From Blattamonas nauphoetae (taxonomy: Eukaryota > Preaxostyla > Oxymonadida): DNA of 64,000 bases. Shown piece after piece: positions 52,846 to 61,600 of the stretch. A program made the position numbers and the translations under genes. The notes beneath the pieces are model-generated. The model did not search any database, was not told where the DNA came from, and saw only the letters and a list, made by a program, of their open reading frames with translations. Where the stretch lies: assembly GCA_033064195.1 (NCBI GenBank), contig JARBJD010000002.1, positions 124,001 through 188,000 on the forward strand, read 5' to 3'. Numbering within the stretch: position 1 is the stretch's first letter; each line of letters opens with the position of its first letter.

Positions 52846-54431
52846 ATGGACGCTCTTCCAATCGACATCGAACTCTTCCGAAAGAACCCAGAAGTTCTAT
52901 ACGAATCTCAACGTCGTCGTCACAAGCCAGTAGCAGATATCGACGAAGTGATTGAGCTCGATAAACAATGGAGAGAAGGTAAACATTTTTCATCTTTGAT
53001 TGAACCCAACCACTCGATGATCTCTACTCTATCAGAACTCTTCAAGATGGAACAGATGCGAAAGGAAAAAAATGCAACCGACAAAGCAGTAGGCGAAAAA
53101 ATGAAGGTTTGGAACGCATATCACTCATCCGTTTCTTCACTGCAGAAAAAAGAAGATGCCACCGAACTAAGAGAAAAATCAGTTTCTCTGAAGAATGCAA
53201 TTGTTGGACAACAGGAAGCTGTTGATGCTAAAGTTGTAGCGATTGTCAAGAAAGTCAACACAATCGGAGCTATCGTTGCTGACTTTGTTCCACGTTTTGC
53301 CGACGAAAAAGACAATGCTGTCGTCCGCACCGGTGGAACTAAGCGAGAAGAACAAGGACTTCTTTCCCATATCGATCTCATTCGCATGATTGATGGGGCT
53401 GAATATCAACAAGGTTTTTCTCCTCATTTCTCTCATTATTTTTCAGCCCAAGTCGTTGCCGGAAGCCGCGCATATTTCCTGAAAGGAGATGCTGTCCTTC
53501 TCTGCATGGGCCTTCAGAACTTTGCACTGCAGTTCCTCGCCTCAAAAAGCTACTCGCCACTCCAGACACCATTCTTCATGAACCAGAGCATCATGGGTGA
53601 ATGTGCTCAGCTTGAAGAGTATGACGAGACACTCTACAAGATGACAGGTGACGGAGAAGACAAGTACCTCATCGCAACTTCTGAACAGCCCATCTCCTGC
53701 TTCCACCGCGGCGAGTGGATGAACCCAAAGGAACTCCCCAAACGCTATGCTGGAACTTCGACCTGTTTCAGGAAGGAAGCCGGCTCCCATGGGCGAGATC
53801 AACTCGGAATCTTCAGAATCCACCAGTTCGAGAAGATTGAGCAGTTTTGTGTGACTGACCCCGAAAAATCATGGGAAATGATGGACGAAATGTGCAAAGT
53901 GAGCGAAGAGTTCTACCTCAAAGTATGCCTCTTACTTGTTCCAAATCTCATTCCCTCTCAATTCTCCTCTCTTCCAGCTTGGCTTCCACTTCAACGTTGT
54001 TGCCATCGTTGCTGGTGCGTTGAACAATGCTGCTGCAGCCAAGTATGACATCGAAGCCTGGTTCCCCGTCTGTCTTCCCTTTCAATCATCTTTCTCAGGG
54101 TTCAGGTGCTTTCCGCGAGCTTGTGTCCTGCTCCAACTGCGTTGACTACCAGTCCCGCCGTCTGCGTGTGAGGTATGGCCAACAAGCAGTCGCAGCGAAC
54201 TCAGACGAAACCAAAAAGTACGTGCACATGCTCAATGCAACACTCTGCGCTGTCCAGCGCACATTCTGCTGTCTGCTGGAGACCTACCAGACTCCCGACG
54301 GTATTCGTGTTCCAGAGTGCTTGAGATGTTACGTTGGAGGAAGAGATTTAATCCCATACAAGTTTACAAAAGCACAAATTGACGAACTTGATGCAAAAGC
54401 TGCTAAAGCTCAAGGAAAGAAAGCAAAGTAA
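52846..54431 (+). CDS. Seryl-tRNA synthetase
   Basis: Five exons: 52846-52978, 53036-53413, 53447-53922, 53978-54067 and 54099-54431, with all phases consistent. The start was chosen at MDALPIDIELFRKNPEVL, which fits the usual SerRS N-terminus; in-frame ATGs upstream (52786, 52810) are less likely. The tRNA-binding helical arm covers about residues 30-120. The class II core shows TSEQPISCFHRGEW, the motif 2 loop TSTCFRKEAGSHGRDQLG with FRIHQFEKIEQF, ELVSCSNCVDYQSRRL and motif 3 LNATLCAVQRTFCCLLE. The C-terminal LRCYVGGRDLIPY and basic tail (AKAAKAQGKKAK) are of the eukaryotic/archaeal cytosolic type. The enzyme serylates tRNA-Ser and tRNA-Sec. Confidence 0.92.
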
Positions 54432-54630
54432 ACTGAAAGACACTCAACCACTTTCTACAAATATCACTTCACTTTGAATATTTATATATAATTGAATTAG
54501 TAGGGTTATTTCCGAATGTCGACTTCCCCTTCCTCGTCCAGATGGGTTTGATCGAGTCCCGTCGTCCAACGGCCTCGAATTCTTCAAACTCTCATCTCTC
54601 TTTCCTTGATTCAAACAAATCATCATCAAT

Positions 54631-55952
54631 ATGAAAGCAGAATTTGTTGATAACAGATTTCTTGAATCACCACTCAATCCGAGCCTGTCTATCCAACGCG
54701 TTGATGTGTACAATACACATTACATTATTCAACATCAGGGAAACATTACTGCGTTAGCATCAAGTAACAATGGTGCTTGGGTTGCTACAGGAGCGAAGGT
54801 TTCCTCTCCTTGACATCTCTCTCATCTTCATCTTCTGTTAGGATAATTGTGTCAAATTATTATCAACTCCAAATCTTCGAAAACCCTCTGGATTCGTTTT
54901 CAGCAATCCACTTTCGTCTGCTATCAGTGCAGCCCCTGCCTCAGAGAATGCTGGTGGCGCACCAGGAAGTGGGGGATCGCTTCTCAAACCAATCATGAAA
55001 ACTTTCTACAATCATGATAAACCCATCACAGCTCTTACATTCCATCCACTCCTCCCATTTCTGTTTTCTGCAGCTGAAGATAAATCTATCAAATTTTTTG
55101 ATATGACCAAAACAAACCAACAGAATTGTTGTGTTGCTGAGATTAATGACTCAGCAATTGTTCGATCAATGGCCTTTAACCCATCTGGAGACTTTCTAGT
55201 AGGTAGGATTATCCTTTTGTTTTTCATCTCATCGTCTTCAGTGGGTGCCGAAGATCCAATCTTAAGGCTTTATGACATCAATACCAGAGTTGCACTGTGT
55301 GATCCTGTTCTCACAGATCACCATCATAATGCCATTCGGCTGGTCTGCATTCACTCTTTTTCATCATCACGCATCCTCAGGTTGATTTTGCATCTCACGG
55401 AAGAGTTTACGCATCAACATGCGAAGATGGAGATCTAAAGATTTGGGATACCACCATCAATCGACCTGTCATCCTCGCCGACAAACTTTTCAAGGGAAGA
55501 GCTGTTTGTCCATCTTTCTTCATCACTCTTCTCGCTAGCTGAGCACCATGACTTTTAGCAAGAACGGAAAATACATCCTCACTTGTCCACAGTCATACAC
55601 GACAGACGCTTGTCTGTACGACCTTCGATACTTCAACGAACTCAAACCAGTCGTCACATATTCACACCTCCGCTCAAAATCAGACACGGCCCAAGTCGAC
55701 AGGGGTTCTTATCCGATCCTCTCGTTTAGTTCAGACGAGTCGCACGTGTTTGGGTCGTTCTCAGTCAACAACACCGCTCCACCGTCGATCCATCTCTGGG
55801 ACACTCGAACAGGCCGGTTTATCAGGACCATGGAGAGTGGGCACAAGGGTATAATCACTGCCCTCACCTCCACCAAAGATAATTGCAATGGAAATTGGAA
55901 TACTATTATCACTGGAAGTACAGATAATAGAATTCGAGTCTGGTTCAACTAG
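54631..55952 (+). CDS. CSTF1: CSTF1 (CstF-50), mRNA cleavage stimulation factor WD40 subunit
   Basis: Five or six exons starting MKAEFVDNRFLESPLNPS. WD blades are visible as [107 protein letters not shown] and ITGSTDNRIRVWFN. The pair GDFLV/[11 protein letters not shown] and FSKNGKYIL matches human CSTF1 [20 protein letters not shown] and FSKNSKYIL. An Ala/Gly/Ser loop (SAAPASENAGGAPGSGGS) widens the first blade. CstF-50 is part of the CstF complex that binds the downstream element in 3'-end processing. The N-terminal homodimerisation domain of animal CSTF1 seems reduced. Confidence 0.85.
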
Positions 55953-56136
55953 AACGGACGTTTTTTCGAGCATTTCACAGAAAAAGTCTTGATTTATGAA
56001 TAAATATCAGCCTTCACAATCAAAATGTCAATAAACAACAAGAATTTTACCCGGTGCGAATGTAGAAACGAAGAAATATCAAATGAGGAATGATGACAAA
56101 AGAAGACGATCGCATCACAGGTTCAATGAAAAAATG

Positions 56137-57087
56137 TCACGAATGTGCCTTTGGCTTGGACGAGAGATCGAGAGATTGATTGTAGATGGAAACATCTTCA
56201 TCAAGAAATGGAGAATAGCGATGGAAGGTCTCTTCTTTAATCGATTCGAGTGATGCTGGATCCTGGACCAATGAAAAAGAAAGTAACAAACAGTTTCAGA
56301 GAAATCCTTAATCCGAGAGACATAATTTGGTAGATCATCTTCAAGTTCCTTCATAAATCGATCAATTACAGCGTTATTGAAGGAGTGTATTCTATTGATC
56401 ATATCAGCCTAAATGAAGAACTAGATGCAAAAAAAAGCAAACTGAACACATGGCATTATCGTGTAAGGTAAAACATTTAATGCATAAATTGCTAGTATTC
56501 CGTCTAGTGCAGACCATTCCGATGCATTCTCTTCCTGCCAAACTTGGCGAGTGAACTTCTCCAAATTTGTATAAATCCGTCTGTGAGCTACCTGCCTTTT
56601 TGGTCTCTTGCAATCCAAAGACAACTCGAAGGACTTCCCTGTCATCTTGGAGGGTTTTGTGAAAATAGGATGATGTGACTTAGAGAAGGGCATACTCTTT
56701 GGAACTTCCACATCAACAGAAACAGCAAAGTTATACAGATTCAAAGCCAGATACCATACTCTCCCAGCTGCATAACTACTCGTCATGAGCTCAGGAAAAT
56801 CAAATGGCGATGATTCGAAGAGTGGGAATCCTTTTGAGTCTTCATAAATGATAACTTTCAGCGGTCGTGGGGCAAAATCTCGCATATCAGTCCCACTAAC
56901 AGTTGAGAAGTGGAACATTGGATGGAGTGCTTTTATGACTTGATCGAATCACACATATCCATTTTTTGACTGATGAGTCAGATAATCCATTCAAATCAAC
57001 GATACTTGTCATTTCAATTGTATTACCATGTTTTCCTAACCCATTTAGCTTTTCTCCGAATGGGAATTTGTCGATTGATGAGGCCAT
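56137..57087 (-). CDS. Unrecognised three- or four-exon gene
   Basis: Starts MASSIDKFPFGEKLNGLG at 57087. After an intron ending TCAACTGTTAG it continues DMRDFAPRPLKVIIYEDS, SSYAAGRVWYLALNLYNF, KSFELSLDCKRPKRQVAH and SEWSALDGILAIYALNVL. A further exon reads HSFNNAVIDRFMKELEDD and LPNYVSRIKDFSET, and the last runs SLESIKEETFHRYSPF to LDLSSKPKAHS before TGA 56137-56139. Phases agree and codon use is convincing, so this is a real gene of about 270 residues. The strands and helices suggest a globular enzyme or adaptor, but no family motif is recognised. Confidence 0.6.
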
Positions 57088-57239
57088 GGCGACAGGGCTA
57101 TTAACCAAACAAATCTCTACCTTTCATGGTGAATCGGGACGAAGTATCTATTTTTTGATGTTTAAGCCCTTTTTGGATCATTACCTTCATAAACGGCAAC
57201 TGCAGATTCAGTAATTTGGCAATTTCTCTCCTTCGATCA

Positions 57240-57900
57240 ACTCACAAATGTCGCCGTTGTACAGGTCTCAAAGAAGTTTGTTCTGGTTCAATACTTAATT
57301 TTCTTTTGTTCAACCAACTGCTCTTGACCTGATCTTGCTTAACCAACAGAAGTACAGACAGCTTCATTGCTGCAGTGAGCTTTATTCCACTGAGTCTTGA
57401 TGTTTCAGAGACGAAACAATACATCCTTTGTCGGTTGTTAGATAACAAGCCATTCCTTGCCCAATTGTCAAAGAATCCTCTCCCTCAATACTCGATTCCA
57501 ACCCTTCCAGAATAAGAAGATTTCACGAATCTCGTTCCAATGTCCATCAATGTTCTGAATTTTATCGGTAGATTCAATGTATCATTCCCTCACAATGAAA
57601 TTCGTGGACGTGATGACATTTCTCTATGTCTCCATGTTCTCTCGACTGCACCTCTGTACATTCCCTTTAAATACCAGACTTTTACATGTTTTATCTTTTT
57701 TAACTTGTGAATATCTTCTTCACACTGGCATGAATACAACACAACTTCAATAGAACACTTTCTTTTTGTCTCCGAATCCAAACGATACATAAACACAAAA
57801 TGTGACTCCATTCGTTCACAATAGGAACAGAATCTCGTGATTCAACGACGACATCCTCTAGATGAGAGAGAAAGACTCATTGAAGACTGAACTTGATAGA
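57240..57900 (+). CDS. Unrecognised multi-exon gene (partial model)
   Basis: Several plus-strand exons look coding: FDQLTNVAVVQ with KKFVLVQYL, then SETKQYILCRLLDNKPFL with AQLSKNPLPQYSIPTLPE, then NFIGRFNVSFPHNEIRGR with DDISLCLHVLSTAPLYIP, and near the end NLVIQRRHPLDERERLIED followed by TGA. The start and some junctions remain unresolved. The minus strand is less convincing here. Family unknown. Confidence 0.4.
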
Positions 57901-57988
57901 GTACTAAATAGGATTGAAATGAAGAGAGCTGGAATGAAAATCCCAAGCAATTATGATTTTGAGGTGATTCAACGTTAATGAATATTGT

Positions 57989-58522
57989 TTAAAACTTGGA
58001 AGTATATGGATGCGTTTTATGCTTGTCGTGCTTGAAAGACCGCGTTGTGGAATCTGGAATCTTCACCCCACCGTAGAGGGCACGTGGACAAATCGTTGAT
58101 GATTCAAAATCTTCAGTTGCAGCTTCACAGTCTCGTCCAAATGAATGACCCCAATAGTGATTTTGCATGCGGGGTACAAACCCTTGATAACCTAGAAATC
58201 AGACAAAGAGATAGAGAAAACGTTTTTGGTGAAGTAGGAAAGTTAAAGTCAATGAATTGTACAAACCAGGGATCTTGTGTGTACATTTGATATTTTGCGG
58301 AGTATCAGGAATCTGAGGGATATCTGTCTTTCCACGGACAAAAGCTCTTGTTTTGGTCCGCTCCAATGCTTGAGACTCTTCGAATTGGTTCATACATTGA
58401 CTTGTTGCTTCACCATATCGCATCCCAATGACTTCGCTCTTTCCTGGGACAAACCCAACATATCCAGGGATTTTATGTTGTGCAGGGATACCCAAAGCTT
58501 CATTAATTGATTGTTTTTGCAT
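57989..58522 (-). CDS. CIMIP2/FAM166-type ciliary microtubule inner protein
   Basis: Two exons: 58522 down to a GTTTGTAC donor near 58265, and from acceptor TTTCTAG near 58192 to TAA 57989-57991. The protein carries the FAM166 hallmark twice: HKIPGYVGFVPGKSEVIG with MRYGEATSQC, and KIPGYQGFVPRMQNHYWG with HSFGRDC. Homologues lie inside axonemal doublet microtubules and stabilise them, with the PGYxGFVP loops binding tubulin. The intron splits the second Gly of PG exactly in phase. The start MQKQSINEALGIPAQ is the nearest ATG, and a further 5' exon is possible. Confidence 0.75.
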
Positions 58523-58622
58523 TGAACTGACTAACAAAATTGAACGGTTCTGCGATGTAATTCAAAATGGGGCGATCACGAAAACAAAGATGAGAAAAAG
58601 AAGAACAGTAAATTCAAAACAA

Positions 58623-61600
58623 TCATTTTGAAACACCCAATTTGAGTTTTTCTGAGCACATATGGGCGTGTCGCGAGATGGTAGGATTCTTATCCTGGAA
58701 AGATTTTCCGATGGAGTCGGTGATAGAATCCAAGAACCGATATGCCTGCTGCATCTGTGTAAGAGACGATGCAGACACAACAGAGGTCGTTGATGGTGAT
58801 GCTGTGTTCGAAGAAACGATTCCCTCGACAAGGAAAAGAAAAGCAGAGGCAAAGTCAGGATGATCGAGTCGATGCTCTTTTTGGATGATTGAGATCAGAG
58901 TCCGGATGTGGTCAGGCGTGGTGAGATCTCGAGCAAAGGAGGGTGTGAACGAGCATGATGCAAGAAGAGACAAAGCAATGGCCACAAGATCGGCGTCAAA
59001 CGAGCAGGAATGCATGATCTTGAAGAGAAGGTCGATGGTGTCCGTGTCTTTGGCCAACCACGTGAGAGAGCGGACTTCTGGAGTGTGGTGGAGGAACGAC
59101 ACAGCGCGGACGAGCGAAACAACTCGGAAAATGATTTTGTAGAGAAGTTGTCGATCAAGTGTGGCGTTGTGGAGGGCGTGGATGGGATGGTAGAGCATGG
59201 TGAAGACAGGAGCAAGTGACGAGATGGACGATAAACTTGGGAACAGAATGGAGAGTAGGCTGTCGTTGAGCGACATGACAATGAAGGCTGATATCGTCTG
59301 TTTGAGAAGATTTGCCGATGGAGTCGGAGAGAGAGTGCTCAGAAGGATCGAAGACACCTGATTGCCACCCATATTCAGAAAATGCGCAGTGTCAGTTGGG
59401 TTGTGGTAGCAACAGGCCGTGAATAAGGAAAATAGGATGGTCAATATTGAATCGGGAACTGACGAAACATATGGCACGAGTTGCTGTGATGGTTTTCCAC
59501 CCTTTTTGAATCCTGACGAGAGTGTTGGGAATGGTGGAGGACGTGGCGGTGCTGATTCGATCGAAGCGAGGAGGGCTGTTTGGCTCGGAGGAGGAGCAGG
59601 AACAGCGGGGGGAATAACAATTCTGGATGTTGTCGGCTCCGGTGGTTTTCGTGTCGGTTGGTGCGTCTCTCTGTATTCATCTCGCCGTTGTTGGAGCAGA
59701 GTGAGAAGAACAGCGACTCCGTTTCCTGTAAGAAACGCTGAGAGAACATCGTACTCTCCTTTCTGTCCACGTCTCCAACGTTCTGAGTCATTCTGTGACC
59801 CAAACATGACGACAACTGTTTCGAGGCAGCTCACAGACAGTGATGAACATTTGGAGACATTAATTTCTGAGAGATGGATGAGTTTCTGGATCCCTCCGTT
59901 TTGGATGAAAGAATCACGAAAGACGTCGAATGGAGACAATGATTGAATCAAGTGATGGAGGAGAACAACGACAGGCTGTGGAGTGAGTTTGTCAAGAGAG
60001 TCTGTAATGATTCGGATGTGAGAGGTGAACGGAGAAATGAGAGGCGAGAAAAGAGGGTGAGAATTTGTGGAGATCAGGTCGTACGGAGACGTTCTGAAGC
60101 TGGACAAGTTGATGGAACGATTGGAATGCATGATGTTACGCGCTGTGGAGAGTGTCCGGAGCTCTTCTGTGTATATCCGAATGTCGTTGTGGAAGAGCGA
60201 TTTGATGAGACTTGCGATCGATGCAATGAGTGAGAGCGAATGGATCACCAACGAGAGGGATAGACTGGTTGGATATGTTTGTGATGGGTTGTGCAGGAAG
60301 CCATCGAAAGTGACAAAGAGGAGATGGAGTCCACCTGAGTCGATGAAGAGCTTGGTGAGGCTCAATGAAGACGAGATGCACGAGAGGAGAGAGATGATCG
60401 AGTGGAGAAGAGGAATATTCTCAGAATGGTTTTGAAGACAGGAACAGATGGGAATGATGAATGGGAGAACAATTTCGTTCAGAAACAGGGAGATGATTGG
60501 GAACGACATTTGAGTATGGGCAGCTGAGTCGTTCAGAAGAGAATCAAACACTGGATTGACATTGTCTGTGTTTTTTCTCGAAGGTGGTGGAGCAGGGATT
60601 GGGTTCAATTTCGGATCAGCCTGTTTCTTGCTTGTCTGGCCGTGTTTGTGGTGAATGGCGTAGTGTTTGAGATGTTCATACTCAGCTCGCTGATAGTCTT
60701 CGAGATGAGCCTTGACAGATGTGTGCCACACGGTGAACAAAGGCGACAAGATCGACACGACAGAAGTGACCACGCGGGATGAGAATGAGTAGAGCGAGAG
60801 GGCAGACGACAGTCCAAACAACGCTGGTTTGGACGTGAAAAGAGTAAAAATGTGTCGTGAGAAGTGGATGAGAGAGGAGTTCAGATGCGAGGCTGATGAA
60901 ATTGAAGAAGCAATTGTCGGCTTATATGTTGGATCGTCATGTGATTGATTTGTGGACGCATACGGGAGGATGATGAATGGTGACAGGAGAGATATTGCAG
61001 AGAGGAGAGCAGACGTCTCAGTGAACGAGTGGAGATTCAGGAGGAGAGTATGGACACTGCTTCTCAACAGTTCAAGGATGTAGTTCTGCTGAAGAGGCGA
61101 TGTTGTGATGATGAAGAGAAGAGGTGCGCCGTACATGATGGCATGGTGGAGTGGAGCTGAGATGTCTTCTCGGCGGATCTCTCGAATTGTTGACTGATGA
61201 GGTGCTTGATCCTTCTGCGAAATGCTTATCACGCTTTCAGACCGTCGATTGACTGATTGCTGCGAAGAGACGGATGATGAAAAGTGTTGGATGGAAGCAA
61301 GTGTCGTGTTAAGGCGGAGGACAAGCTGCTCGTGTTGTGAGACGTAGCGGAAGGGGGACGGAGCTTGTGGAACGTGTGACTTCAGTGAATGAGAAGAATC
61401 TCGCGATCGTTGACTGGGTGTCATTGGAGTGGGGAGCGTTGCTGATGAGTGTGTGGCTGTCAAACTGGAGTGTGGCATTCTGAAGAAGCTAGGCCGATGG
61501 ATAGATGGTGTCTTTGAAAGTGGTGACGGGATGCTCGGAGACGATGGGGTGGTGAACGACAACCTCGGAGTGACTTCAGAGCGTGGCGAGCTCACGTCTT

